A DNA stretch of 64,000 bases from Chryseobacterium soldanellicola (GCF_900100115.1 NZ_FNKL01000004.1:372001-436000), one strand, 5' to 3'. Positions 1 through 8,878 are shown, counted from the stretch's first letter. Numbers and translations are program-made. Notes: a model not told the origin generated them from the sequence alone.

Positions 1-624
1 ATGCCTAAAAGATTCTTCAAACTTACCCACGTTATAATAACTACAGCCCAAAAGCTGCTCATTAGTGATCGTTAAATATTGTTTAGAAGAAGTTGTCTTT
101 TCTGTGTATTCTTCGGCTTTCTTTGCATTTTCAATCGAACTCTGAAATTTTCTTCTTCCAATATTATTATATGCCATTTCCTGCATCATCATAGCTTTTG
201 TATTGTTGGCAACTTCAGGATTGGTAATATCTTTGGCTGTATTGAGACCTATTTCAAAATATTTCTTCGATTTCTCAAAAAGTCCTATAAAACGGTATTG
301 TGATGACAAAAAACCATATACCCTGGCTTTCCAGATAGCATTATCTGTATTTTCAATGATTTTTTCAGACTGCAAAGCATAATTTATTGCCTTTTCAAAG
401 TTTCCGGCCTGCTGATAAAGTGTTGCTGTCAACATTAAGCTCTTTGTTTGCAGTAAAGGAGTTTCTGAAATAGAATATAGTGAATCTGCAACTTTTAAGG
501 CTTTATCAAAATCTTTTTGGGAAGTTTCAAGGTAAGTTTTTGTGTAGATAGCGTTGAAGGCTGCAAGATCCTGCGCATGATAAATACCTGTAAAAAATAC
601 AAATAATAAGGTCAGAAGTTTCAT
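1..624 (-). CDS. TPR-repeat protein, N-terminal part (cut by window edge)
   Basis: An open frame of 208 codons runs from an ATG at 624 to the window edge with no stop. The first 18 residues (MKLLTLLFVFFTGIYHAQ) form a signal peptide. The rest is helical and repetitive, with TPR-like signatures such as QQAGNFEKAINYALQ and FLSSQYRFIGLFEKSKKYFEIGL. In flavobacteria, proteins that begin this way often continue into a transmembrane helix and an AraC-type or LuxR-type DNA-binding domain, making them membrane-bound regulators. That part lies outside the window, so the function is inference. A secreted TPR protein without a regulator domain is the alternative. Confidence 0.75.
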   Translation of the reverse strand, partial: MKLLTLLFVFFTGIYHAQDLAAFNAIYTKTYLETSQKDFDKALKVADSLYSISETPLLQTKSLMLTATLYQQAGNFEKAINYALQSEKIIENTDNAIWKARVYGFLSSQYRFIGLFEKSKKYFEIGLNTAKDITNPEVANNTKAMMMQEMAYNNIGRRKFQSSIENAKKAEEYTEKTTSSKQYLTITNEQLLGCSYYNVGKFEESFRH

Positions 625-751
625 AATACGGAATAATGGCAAAGATAGTCAAAATAGTATCTTACACTTTTTAAGAATATTAATTTTAAGATTATATATA
701 CTCTATTAATTGATATATTAATCATCTTCGTTTGCTTTCGAATTAGATGAT

Positions 752-812
752 TTCTACGGGCAGTCAAAAATTTATGGCTTTTTGAAAGTTGCGCTCACAT
801 TTCCCCGTAGAA
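752..812. repeat. Nested inverted repeat
   Basis: TTCTACGGG (752-760) pairs perfectly with CCCGTAGAA (804-812). Inside it TCAAAAA (764-770) pairs with TTTTTGA (779-785). The result is an outer 9-bp stem enclosing a 7-bp hairpin, with a single-stranded arm of about 18 nt. It could be a structured RNA or a relic of a mobile repeat; no function is assigned. Confidence 0.45.
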
Positions 813-855
813 TTAAGAAAACTTTCTGTGGAAGAATTAAAAGATAATATTTTAA

Positions 856-892
856 ATTTATAAAACCCTTACTAGTGAAGGGTTTTATAAAT
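856..892 (-). terminator. Intrinsic terminator of the DUF4249 operon
   Basis: A 15-bp perfect stem: ATTTATAAAACCCTT (856-870) pairs with AAGGGTTTTATAAAT (878-892) around a 7-nt loop. It lies 35 bp past the stop codon of the leftward DUF4249 gene and could act in both directions. Confidence 0.8.
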
Positions 893-926
893 AATGCACT
901 TTTGTAAAATGCGAAATAAAGATAAG

Positions 927-1748
927 CTATTGAATCGTATAATCTTTTAGAGCCACTTCCGACAACCTGAAATATCCATAAGCAAAATTGTCGCTGTTAG
1001 TCTGATTGATGATATTACCCCGAACATCTGTTGGTGTTGTTGAAAAAGGATTTCCATCATTTCCTGAAGCATTCAGGAGTTTTCTGAAATATTCATAATA
1101 CCTCTTGGATATTCCGTACAATTTTATGTTGACGATATCTCCGGGTTTCAAATCTTCGTGGGAAAAATAAACCGGTGTCAATCCTCCCTGCGTATCGTCA
1201 TCATCTTCAACTTCATATTGTGGAAAAGCAACCTGAGGAATTTTATTGCTGTATAAATAATAATTGAGTTGAGAGCCGTCATCCTGATAATAATAAGTGA
1301 TTTCGATTTCGTCACCTGCTATTCCGCCTTCGTTGTTTTGGTCGATATTGTCTTCGATTTTTACGACACTCATCATTTTTTCCGTTGCGGTGTAAGTTTC
1401 TCCGTTTAGAATAACTTTTAGGGTATAAGTCTCTCCAATCACAGGTTGAAAATTGTTGCATACATATTCTCCCGTTCCCGTATTTTCTACGAAATTAAAA
1501 ACCGTGTTAGATGAGTTTGAAACGGTAACAGTGGCACCGGAAACTATTGGAAATTCTTCATTGTAATAGGCTGTGGTCATAGAAAGTTTGATTTTTTGCT
1601 CGTTCCCCGTGGTATTTTTTTGCCAATCTATAGAAGCATCTATTACCAATCTTGGTTCTGCTGTATCTAAGTCAACATCTATTACATCTTCACAAGAAAT
1701 CAGAAGCAATCCCAATGCTATGATAAAATATTTTTTGAAAAAATTCAT
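927..1748 (-). CDS. DUF4249 family lipoprotein
   Basis: A 273-residue protein with a lipoprotein signal peptide: a hydrophobic run ending in LLISC, with Cys19 as the probable lipidation site. The mature part opens with the acidic EDVIDVDLDTAEPRLVIDASI typical of the DUF4249 family. An acidic DDDD cluster sits near residue 187. Family members are surface or periplasmic lipoproteins encoded next to TonB-dependent receptors, and are thought to assist uptake in a SusD-like way without belonging to the SusD family. The gene starts 18 bp after the receptor stop, so the two are almost certainly one operon. The substrate is unknown. Confidence 0.85.
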   Translation of the reverse strand: MNFFKKYFIIALGLLLISCEDVIDVDLDTAEPRLVIDASIDWQKNTTGNEQKIKLSMTTAYYNEEFPIVSGATVTVSNSSNTVFNFVENTGTGEYVCNNFQPVIGETYTLKVILNGETYTATEKMMSVVKIEDNIDQNNEGGIAGDEIEITYYYQDDGSQLNYYLYSNKIPQVAFPQYEVEDDDDTQGGLTPVYFSHEDLKPGDIVNIKLYGISKRYYEYFRKLLNASGNDGNPFSTTPTDVRGNIINQTNSDNFAYGYFRLSEVALKDYTIQ

Positions 1749-1766
1749 TTTTATATGTTTTTAGAA

Positions 1767-4142
1767 TTAAAATTTAAAATTATAGGTCACACTCGGGATG
1801 ATTCCGAAAATTGATATTCTGCTGGCTTCGCTCAAGCCGGTATCGGTATTTTGTCCGAATGTTAAAGAAGCTGCATTTTTTCTTGCATAGATGTTGTAGA
1901 TGCTAAAAACCCATTCGCTTTTCCATTTTTTATTGCTGTCAGCTTTGGGAGTATAAGTTGCCGAAATATCTAAGTGATGATATGCAGGAAGCGAGTCTTC
2001 ATTCCGTTTTCCATAATTGGCAACCGTAATTCCTTGATATTGGTATTTGCCGTTCGGGAAAGTTGCAGCTCTTCCGGTCTGATAAGTGAAAATTCCACCG
2101 AAACTCCATTTTTTCGTAAATTGATATGCTGCGGTCAGTGAGAGATTGTGGGTTTTGTCATAATTTGCTCTGTACCATTCCCCGTTGTTGATTCCCGGTT
2201 CTTCGGCAGTTCTTCCCGGTGTTCTTTGTTCTGCTTTCGAAAGTGTGTAAGAAAGCCATCCCGTAAGTTTTCCCGTATTTTTTCTTAATAGAATTTCTAA
2301 TCCGTAAGAACGGGCTTCACCTGTAAGTAATACTCTTTCAATAGCATCATTTGCAATTAGGTCTGCGCCATCCACGTAATCCGTTTTGTTTTTGACTTTT
2401 TTATAAAAGACTTCAGTTTCCAAAGAATATTTTCCTGATTTAAAATTTTGAAAATAACCTAATGCGACTTGGTCCAGAATCTCAGGTTTCAGATATTGGT
2501 CAGTTGGAGACCAGATATCAAGTGGCGAAATGGAAGCGGTATTGGATATCAAATGAACATACTGGCTCATCCTGTTATAGCTAGCCTTTATAGATTGATC
2601 ATTATTGAACGAATAAGCGACTGCTAAACGAGGTTCCAAATTATCAAATGAAATAATTTTTTTGTTTTTTCCATAGTCAACAGTTCCGATCGGCGTTCCT
2701 TCTTCGTAAATTTTTAATTCCGGATTGTAAACCACAGCCTGACCGTTTTGATAAATATTTCTTTTTTCATCTCCCAATCTTTGAAAATTACTGTATCTGA
2801 GGCCGTAATTAACGGAGAGTTTATCGGATAATTTCTGTTCTGCATTAATGTATAGTGCGCTTTCGAACGCATATTTCTTCGCTATTTGTCTTGAAATTAC
2901 CGGAGAATATTCATCAAAAGGGTCAATTGTCCCAGGATTAAATTGATAATATATCGCATTGATACCATAGCTTAGATTGATCTTATCTGACAAATAATGT
3001 TTGAGATCGTATTTAAAATTATAATTCTTGATGTCAGAATTCCAGTTCAGCCCGGCGAATTTTATTTTCAAACCATAATCGTATTTACTATAAATTAAGG
3101 AAGCATTCGAGAATAGTTTATCAGAAAAGATATGATTCCATCTTACATTGAAAAGTGAGTTTCCATAATCATTCATCAGACTATTATTAAAGCTCATATC
3201 GTCTTTACCGAAATAGCCAGAGAGATACAAATTGTTTTTATCATTGATCTTGTAATTCAATTTGGCATTCAGGTCATAGAAATAAGCAGAATTGGGTTCA
3301 TCTGCCAGTTTAAGGAAAAGGTGGGCATAGGAAGCTCTTCCTGCAATCACGAACGAGGCTTTTTCTTTCGCAATTGGACCTTCTACGAGCAATCTGCTCG
3401 ATACAGCACCAATTCCTCCATTGGCGTGAAATTCTTTGTTATTTCCTTCTTTCTGATAAATATCTAAAACCGACGAAATCCTTCCTCCGAAATTAGAGGG
3501 AATCCCGCCTTTGTACAATTTTAGATCTTTGATAACATCCGAATTGAAAACCGAGAAAAACCCAAATAAATGGGATGTATTATAAACCACAGCTTCATCC
3601 AGAAGAACAAGATTCCCGTCCGCAGAACCACCCCTCACATTGAAGCCCGAACCGCCTTCCTGCGCATTGGATACACCGGGGAGCTGAAGAATGGATTTCA
3701 AAACGTCCACTTCTCCCATCACTGCAGGCATTTTTTTGATGGTTGCAATAGAAAGTTTATTCACGCTCATTTCCGGTGTGCGGATATTGGCTTTTGTTGT
3801 GTTTTTTGTCAGGACAACTTCGTCAATATTTTTGGTACGACTGTTTTCATTGAGAACGAAATTTCTTTTTGTGTTTTCGGTCAATGAGATTTTTTCTTCG
3901 AAAGTTTCAAATTCCGAATTGCTTATCACAATAGTATAATTACCATGTGGAAGGGTGATAGAATAAAAACCATAAGAGTTTGTAACCACCGTAATATTGG
4001 CTTCCGGAATAGAAATAATTGCGCCAATAAGGGTTTCGTTGTTGGATTTGTTGGCAATGGTGCCGCTGAGTGTTGCCTTCTCTTGTGCAATAGCAGTCAT
4101 TGAAATCGCTACAAACAACGGGATGTAAAGTTTGTTCTTCAT
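1767..4142 (-). CDS. TonB-dependent receptor with carboxypeptidase-regulatory-like domain
   Basis: An outer-membrane transporter of about 791 residues. After a signal peptide (MKNKLYIPLFVAISMTAIAQ) comes a carboxypeptidase-regulatory-like beta domain (about 20-100). A plug domain follows, containing GGSGFNVRGGSADGNLVLLD and the conserved YKGGIPSNFGGRISSVLDI, then a long beta-barrel ending in an aromatic residue (YNFKF). The open frame extends 11 codons further to a TTG at 4175, but the ATG at 4142 puts the signal peptide at the very N-terminus and is preferred. It is cotranscribed with the DUF4249 lipoprotein downstream. A LytS/LytTR-type system lies divergently upstream and may regulate it. 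The ligand cannot be predicted from sequence. Confidence 0.9.
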   Translation of the reverse strand: MKNKLYIPLFVAISMTAIAQEKATLSGTIANKSNNETLIGAIISIPEANITVVTNSYGFYSITLPHGNYTIVISNSEFETFEEKISLTENTKRNFVLNENSRTKNIDEVVLTKNTTKANIRTPEMSVNKLSIATIKKMPAVMGEVDVLKSILQLPGVSNAQEGGSGFNVRGGSADGNLVLLDEAVVYNTSHLFGFFSVFNSDVIKDLKLYKGGIPSNFGGRISSVLDIYQKEGNNKEFHANGGIGAVSSRLLVEGPIAKEKASFVIAGRASYAHLFLKLADEPNSAYFYDLNAKLNYKINDKNNLYLSGYFGKDDMSFNNSLMNDYGNSLFNVRWNHIFSDKLFSNASLIYSKYDYGLKIKFAGLNWNSDIKNYNFKYDLKHYLSDKINLSYGINAIYYQFNPGTIDPFDEYSPVISRQIAKKYAFESALYINAEQKLSDKLSVNYGLRYSNFQRLGDEKRNIYQNGQAVVYNPELKIYEEGTPIGTVDYGKNKKIISFDNLEPRLAVAYSFNNDQSIKASYNRMSQYVHLISNTASISPLDIWSPTDQYLKPEILDQVALGYFQNFKSGKYSLETEVFYKKVKNKTDYVDGADLIANDAIERVLLTGEARSYGLEILLRKNTGKLTGWLSYTLSKAEQRTPGRTAEEPGINNGEWYRANYDKTHNLSLTAAYQFTKKWSFGGIFTYQTGRAATFPNGKYQYQGITVANYGKRNEDSLPAYHHLDISATYTPKADSNKKWKSEWVFSIYNIYARKNAASLTFGQNTDTGLSEASRISIFGIIPSVTYNFKF

Positions 4143-4367
4143 TATCGTTTTGGATTCATTTAAATTCTGAAGCAAAACTATCTTTGGACAAACCTCATTA
4201 TCTTGTAATTATACGAAAGTGATTGATTTTTATATGAAAGTATATGTTTTAACGACTAAATTTTTTTGGCTTAAATGGTTTCTCATTTGAGAATGATGTT
4301 ATTTGGGTTTTCGTATAATAAAGACCTACTCTTGTATAAAAAATCCGGTTATAATTGTTGTAAACTT

Positions 4368-4375
4368 TACATTTG
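4368..4375 (+). promoter_or_regulatory. -7 promoter element (TACATTTG)
   Basis: Matches the Bacteroidota -7 consensus TAnnTTTG. It lies about 23 bp before the ATG at 4399 and downstream of the alternative ATG at 4303, so it argues for the later start of the sensor kinase. No clear -33 TTTG was found. Confidence 0.45.
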
Positions 4376-4398
4376 TTATTATTAATTTTTTTGATGGA

Positions 4399-5445
4399 AT
4401 GAACAAAAATTTACAGAATAAGTTTATCAATGAAAATCGGATCTTCCAATTTATCATTTCTCCGGACCATCGGATTTATAGACATCTATTGCTTATTGTT
4501 TTCAGTCTTGTGGTTTTATATTACAGTAATCCTGAATATTTTGAACCAGTAGAGACATACAATCGGCTGTTGATTTTTTTTCAGGTTTTTTTGCTTTCTT
4601 ATATCAATATGTATGTTTGGGTTCCCAGGTATCTGTTCAAAAGCAAATATTCTATCTATGGATTGTTTGTGTTTTTGTATGTCATTTTTTGGGCATTTAC
4701 ACATCATTTGGCAGCATATTTTTTTAAACCCTATCTTTTGCCTTATCAGGATGACAAAATTAATTTCCTGTCATTGTCTTTTGTTGTGATCGTGCTCAGT
4801 ATTGCTTCTGCATTTATAAAATTATTTCAGCAATGGATCACCGATGCACAACTTATCAATGAATTGGTAAAAGCTAATGCCCGTACCGAATTAGAACAAT
4901 TAAAAAATCAAATCAATCCACATTTTCTATTCAATATGTTGAATAATGCTAACGTGTTGACTCAAAAAGACCCTATAAAAGCTTCTCAGGTTTTGTTTAA
5001 GTTAAGTGATCTGCTGCGCTACCAACTATATGACAGTACAAGAGAGAAAGTTTTGCTAACAGCGGATATTCATTTTGTAGAAGATTTTCTTAATTTAGAA
5101 CAGATAAGACGTGACAATTTCAGTTTTCTTATCTCGAAAGAAGGTGCAATAAGTGGGGTGCAGATTCCACCTTTACTGTTTATTTCATTCGTAGAAAATG
5201 CAGTAAAACATAATAACGATTCTGTAAAATCATCTTACGTTCATGTTTTTTTTGAAGTAAAGAATGAAGCATTGATCTTTCGATGCATTAATTCAAAACC
5301 GCTACAAAAAACCATTTCTCAATCCGGAGGTCTAGGATTAGTGAATGTTAAACGAAGACTGGAATTATTATTTCCAGCCACCCATTCACTAACAATTGAG
5401 AATAATGAGCAAACCTTTTCCGTTTATTTATCGATTACATTTTAA
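4399..5445 (+). CDS. LytS/YehU-type sensor histidine kinase
   Basis: A 348-residue inner-membrane kinase. Four hydrophobic segments occupy roughly the first 140 residues. The His_kinase domain follows with QINPHFLFNMLNN, where His175 is the phosphorylated residue. The C-terminal ATPase domain has an N-box (FVENAVKHN) and a G-box (SGGLGLVNVKRRLELLF). The open frame begins at 4303, but the -7 element at 4368 and the start of the conserved sequence favour the ATG at 4399. The LytTR response regulator follows after 64 bp and is its evident partner. The TonB-dependent receptor operon is divergent and could be a target; that link is inference. Confidence 0.88.
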   Translation: MNKNLQNKFINENRIFQFIISPDHRIYRHLLLIVFSLVVLYYSNPEYFEPVETYNRLLIFFQVFLLSYINMYVWVPRYLFKSKYSIYGLFVFLYVIFWAFTHHLAAYFFKPYLLPYQDDKINFLSLSFVVIVLSIASAFIKLFQQWITDAQLINELVKANARTELEQLKNQINPHFLFNMLNNANVLTQKDPIKASQVLFKLSDLLRYQLYDSTREKVLLTADIHFVEDFLNLEQIRRDNFSFLISKEGAISGVQIPPLLFISFVENAVKHNNDSVKSSYVHVFFEVKNEALIFRCINSKPLQKTISQSGGLGLVNVKRRLELLFPATHSLTIENNEQTFSVYLSITF

Positions 5446-5509
5446 GATCGCTATATACTAATTTATTGAGTAAAATTAAAAGTAATTATTATCTTATAAA
5501 TTTAAAAAA

Positions 5510-6238
5510 ATGAAATGTATTATTGTTGATGATGAGCCTCTTGCAAGAGAAGCAATACGTATGCTAATTGAGAAAACACCGAATTTGATTTTACTGGATA
5601 CTTTTAATGGTGCAGAATCTGCGGGAATTTTTCTAAACAACAATCCGAACACTGTGGATTTAGTCTTTCTCGATATTCAGATGCCCGGAACCAACGGAAT
5701 CGAATTTTCCAATCGTATCCCAAAAGAAACGCTTGTCGTTTTTACTACTGCATTTTCAGAATTTGCTGTTGATAGTTATGAAGTAGATGCGGTAGATTAT
5801 CTTATTAAACCCATACGATCAGAACGTTTTCAAAAAGCGGTAGAAAAAGCCAAAATCTATTCTAAGCTTCTAAAACCTAAAAATGAAACCTCAAATATAG
5901 AGCCTGCTACAGATGATTATCTATTTGTGAAAGCAGAACGCAAAATGTTTAAACTTTATTTTAACGAAATTTTTTTTATTCAGGGTTTGAAAGATTATGT
6001 GATTTTACATACTGAAAATCAAAAAATAATTACTGCGATGAATATTAAAACAATTCAGGAACAATTACCAAAAAATATTTTTGCCAGAGTGAGCAAATCA
6101 TATATTATAAACTCAAATAGTATAGATTCTTTAGATAACAATACTATTTACATTGGTGAAAACGAAATTCCAATAGGAAATATTTACAGAGACCTATTTT
6201 TTAATGAATTCATAACTAAAAAACTTTTGGGTAGATAA
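5510..6238 (+). CDS. LytTR-type response regulator
   Basis: A 242-residue two-component regulator. The receiver domain (1-120) has the acidic pair DD at 7-8, the phosphoacceptor Asp55 in LVFLDIQMPG, a conserved Thr in VVFTTAFSEFAVDSYEVDA and Lys in YLIKPI. The LytTR DNA-binding domain (about 135-240) shows the family pattern VKAERKMFKLYFNEIFFIQGLKDY and FARVSKSYIIN. It is paired with the kinase just upstream. LytTR proteins bind direct repeats near promoters; none is evident immediately around this gene. Confidence 0.92.
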   Translation: MKCIIVDDEPLAREAIRMLIEKTPNLILLDTFNGAESAGIFLNNNPNTVDLVFLDIQMPGTNGIEFSNRIPKETLVVFTTAFSEFAVDSYEVDAVDYLIKPIRSERFQKAVEKAKIYSKLLKPKNETSNIEPATDDYLFVKAERKMFKLYFNEIFFIQGLKDYVILHTENQKIITAMNIKTIQEQLPKNIFARVSKSYIINSNSIDSLDNNTIYIGENEIPIGNIYRDLFFNEFITKKLLGR

Positions 6239-6260
6239 TTTATTGGAAGCCATCAATTTA

Positions 6261-6470
6261 TCAAAATACCTGACAAATTCGTAACGAACTTACAACTATT
6301 TTTGAGACAAAATTTATATACTCTTTACCAAACTGTGGAACTGTTTCAACCAAATCGTATTTAGCACCACCAGCAGGAATATTAATAGTACTTGCCAACA
6401 AAGCTCTTCCAAATGCCGGAGAAAAAGAATTTCCGTTTACTGTGATGACGTTTCCATCGTTAAGGGAATG
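6261..6470 (-). pseudogene. Unidentified gene fragment
   Basis: A minus-strand frame of about 69 codons opens right after a stop codon, has no start codon near its 5' end, and ends in TGA at 6261. It reads like real protein (HSLNDGNVITVNGNSF, then SPAFGRALLASTINIPAGG and KYDLVETVPQFGKEY), with regular Gly, Asn and Pro spacing and no low-complexity bias. The last dozen residues look out of frame. I do not recognise the family. I take it as the remnant of a larger gene. Confidence 0.4.
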
Positions 6471-6677
6471 CTAATAAACCACTAAGTATTGATTTATAAT
6501 AAATTCACTAATTTTATATTATGAATTAATCATTGTGGAAAGATTATATGTGTGATAAAATTGTTTAACAAAAAACTCTATGATATGTGTTATGTATTAA
6601 CATTTGAGGATTGGAGGCCTCACAATGAAAAAGTGAGAATGAAGTCATCAGTCTGGTTCATTCATGACTGTGATGAT

Positions 6678-6708
6678 AAAAGGCTATCTCAATCGAGATG
6701 ACCTTTTT
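6678..6708. terminator. Terminator-like hairpin
   Basis: AAAAGG-CT-ATCTC, loop AATC, GAGAT-GA-CCTTTT followed by T. It could end the leftward HxlR transcript or a rightward transcript. Confidence 0.55.
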
Positions 6709-6754
6709 CATGACCAATGATATTCAATAATTTAATTGAAAGGAAACGATTCTA

Positions 6755-7162
6755 TTAGCTATTTTCAACTAAGGCATCCTTAGTTTTTACGTCAATGAAG
6801 ATGTCTGCATTATTTGTTAAAATTTCTTGCCTGTGCTTTATTCCCCAGTCTTTCAGATTATTTATAATCGTTTGCAATGATTTACCGTGCTGCGTTAGTT
6901 CATATTGAACCGTTACGGGTTGAGTATTTAAAACCGTTCGCTTAATTAACTTATTAATTTCTAGCTCTTTCAATTCTTTGCTCAGCATCTTATTGGAGAT
7001 CCCGATCACATCATTTAGTATGTCAGAAAATCTTCTCTTATTGTAATAACAAATCGATGAAATAATGGATATTTTCCATTTTCCCTGTAATGCGTCCATT
7101 GAATCCTGAACGGCCATCAGGTCTTTTTTATGCTCTTCTGTTCTGCTAGGTTTACAATTCAT
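6755..7162 (-). CDS. HxlR-family transcriptional regulator
   Basis: A 135-residue winged-helix regulator with the HxlR hallmarks: a single early Cys (Cys3), LQGKWKISIISSICYYNKRRFSDIL (first helices), ISNKMLSKELKELEINKLIKRTV (recognition helix) and the wing VQYELTQHGKSLQTIINNLKDW. HxlR proteins often sense reactive electrophiles or aldehydes and control an adjacent oxidoreductase. This gene is divergent from two SDR genes, and the 116-bp gap between them holds an unusual array of GTTAC repeats that is probably its operator. Role in controlling the SDR pair is inferred from position. Confidence 0.9.
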   Translation of the reverse strand: MNCKPSRTEEHKKDLMAVQDSMDALQGKWKISIISSICYYNKRRFSDILNDVIGISNKMLSKELKELEINKLIKRTVLNTQPVTVQYELTQHGKSLQTIINNLKDWGIKHRQEILTNNADIFIDVKTKDALVENS

Positions 7163-7164
7163 GA

Positions 7165-7224
7165 GGTTACTTTTATGTTACAACGTTACCCCGTCGTTAC
7201 TGTTACTTTTCGTTACAAAGTTAC
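7165..7224. repeat. GTTAC repeat array, probable HxlR operator
   Basis: Seven copies of GTTAC in the same direction start at 7166, 7177, 7185, 7196, 7202, 7212 and 7220. They form two similar units of about 24 bp, 36 bp apart: GTTACttttatGTTACaac and GTTACttttcGTTACaaa, each followed by another GTTAC. The array fills the space between the HxlR start codon and the -7 element of the divergent SDR gene. Confidence 0.65.
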
Positions 7225-7244
7225 TTAAATAAATTTAAATGTAA

Positions 7245-7252
7245 TAATTTTG
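7245..7252 (+). promoter_or_regulatory. -7 promoter element (TAATTTTG) of the SDR pair
   Basis: Matches TAnnTTTG and ends 26 bp before the first SDR ATG. The GTTAC array lies immediately upstream, covering the place of a -33 element. Confidence 0.5.
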
Positions 7253-7278
7253 CTCACAAGTTTTAAAATAAACGAACA

Positions 7279-8034
7279 ATGAGCAAATTAGAAAATAAAG
7301 TAGCTGTAATCACAGGTGCTTCAAAAGGAATAGGTGCTGCGATAGCAAAACATTTTGCCGCAGAGGGCGCAAAAGTCGTAGTTAATTATGCCTCTAGTAA
7401 AACAGATGCTGACAAAGTCGTGAAATTCATTAGCGATAATGGCGGTACTGCAATTGCGATACAAGGGGATGTTTCGGTAGAAACAGATGTCATCAGACTA
7501 TTTGATGAGGCAAAAAATGCATTCGGTACATTGGACATTCTTGTAAACAATGCCGGGATTTATAATTATGAACCTATCGAGCAGGTATCTGCAGAAACAT
7601 TTCACCAGCAATTCAACATCAATGTTCTAGGGTCTGTATTTGCGATCCAGTCTGCTTTGAAAACATTTGGTGAAAAAGGGGGGAACATCATCAATATCAG
7701 TTCTGGGGCCAGTCGATCTCCACTACCTACGGGATCTGTATATTCCGCGACGAAGACGGCACTAGACGCTTTTACAGTTGCTTTATCAAAGGAATTTTCC
7801 GGAAGAAACATTCGTATCAATTCTATTTTACCAGGAGTTGTAGAAACCGAGGGTTCTCACAGCGCGGGCTTCATCGGCAGTGAATTTGAAGCCAAATTGG
7901 TATCAACTACTCCGCTGGGACGTACTGGTCAGCCCGATGATATAGCAAAAGTTGCGGTATTTATAGCTTCTGATGACGCAGGATGGATTACGGGTGAGCA
8001 AATTGCTGTTTCAGGTGGAATTTATGGTTTATAA
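7279..8034 (+). CDS. SDR family NAD(P)-dependent oxidoreductase (FabG-like)
   Basis: A 251-residue classical short-chain dehydrogenase. The cofactor motif TGASKGIG is at 12-19, NNAG at about 90-93, and the catalytic set Ser141/142, Tyr155 and Lys159 (YSATK) is complete. The C-terminus GWITGEQIAVSGG is typical. The second SDR follows after 17 bp, so they form a pair under the divergent HxlR regulator. Family members reduce ketones, quinones or sugar carbonyls; the substrate here is not predictable. A role in fatty acid synthesis is less likely given the regulator context. Confidence 0.9.
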   Translation: MSKLENKVAVITGASKGIGAAIAKHFAAEGAKVVVNYASSKTDADKVVKFISDNGGTAIAIQGDVSVETDVIRLFDEAKNAFGTLDILVNNAGIYNYEPIEQVSAETFHQQFNINVLGSVFAIQSALKTFGEKGGNIINISSGASRSPLPTGSVYSATKTALDAFTVALSKEFSGRNIRINSILPGVVETEGSHSAGFIGSEFEAKLVSTTPLGRTGQPDDIAKVAVFIASDDAGWITGEQIAVSGGIYGL

Positions 8035-8051
8035 AAATTAATCTTTAGGAA

Positions 8052-8822
8052 ATGAATAGACTAAAAAACAAGGTATCCGTTATAACAGGCGGTAACAGTG
8101 GTATTGGGTTTGGTATTGCGGAATCATTTAAAAATGAAGGAGCAGTGGGAACTATCACAGGAAGAAATGAGGAGAGTTTACAAATCTCTGCAGATGCTTT
8201 AGACAAAGCGTTTATCGCAATAAAAGGAGATGTTAATAATCTTAATGACTTAGAAAATATTTTTAAGAAAACGGTCGAAAAGTTTGGAAAAATTGATGTA
8301 TTGGTAGTAAATGCAGGCGGAATTGTTGATGGCGTTTCTATGGGTACTGTTGACCAGGTTACAGAAGAGAGCTATGATAAATACATGGACTTAAATTTAA
8401 AAAGCTCGTATTTTACTGTACAGAAATCACTTCCATATCTTAACGACGGAGCTTCAATTATTTTAATTGGTTCAAGTGCGGCTCATCGTGCGGCTCCAGG
8501 AATGACAATTTATGCAGCGGCAAAAGCAGCGGTCATTTCATTAGCAAAGGGCTTATCTTCGGATTTACTCCCTCGAAAAATCAGAGTCAATGCTTTGTCG
8601 CCTGGTTCTATTGACACACCAGTTTTCGGGAAAATGGTGCCTGCAGAACATCTGGAACAGGTGAAACAGGTCTGGAGAGACATAACACCAATCGGAAGAC
8701 AGGGATTGCCTTCAGAAATAGGAAATGCTGCTGTGTTTTTAGCGTCCGAGGAGTCATCATTTATCGTCGGAACAGAAATTCTTGCAGACGGAGGCCTTAC
8801 CAATATCAGCTTGATGAAATAA
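8052..8822 (+). CDS. SDR family oxidoreductase, second of the pair
   Basis: A 256-residue classical SDR with TGGNSGIG at 12-19, the helix GRNEES after strand 2 (an Arg here favours NADPH), VNAGG at about 86-90, catalytic Ser141/142, Tyr154 and Lys158 (YAAAK), and the C-terminal FIVGTEILADGG. It is 17 bp downstream of the first SDR and followed by a strong terminator, so the transcription unit appears to end here. The two SDRs differ clearly, so this is not a recent duplication. Substrate unknown. Confidence 0.9.
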   Translation: MNRLKNKVSVITGGNSGIGFGIAESFKNEGAVGTITGRNEESLQISADALDKAFIAIKGDVNNLNDLENIFKKTVEKFGKIDVLVVNAGGIVDGVSMGTVDQVTEESYDKYMDLNLKSSYFTVQKSLPYLNDGASIILIGSSAAHRAAPGMTIYAAAKAAVISLAKGLSSDLLPRKIRVNALSPGSIDTPVFGKMVPAEHLEQVKQVWRDITPIGRQGLPSEIGNAAVFLASEESSFIVGTEILADGGLTNISLMK

Positions 8823-8878
8823 TTTCAAATTAATTATCTAAAATAGCATTGGCGCATTAATTTTAGAAGTCATCAATT

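Larger units (their letters stand above)
625..926. other. Gene-free stretch with nested inverted repeats
   Basis: No convincing reading frame here. It holds a nested hairpin at 752-812 and a strong terminator at 856-892, both listed separately. The remainder is AT-rich. Confidence 0.6.
6239..6754. other. Gene-free stretch with a gene fragment and a terminator
   Basis: Between the LytTR regulator and the HxlR regulator there is no complete gene. It contains an unidentified reading-frame fragment on the minus strand (6261-6470) and a terminator-like hairpin (6678-6708). Confidence 0.6.

Noticed and set aside
79..303. Plus-strand frame of 74 codons at the left edge
   Set aside because: It is the antisense shadow of the TPR gene, which has a signal peptide and repeat structure.
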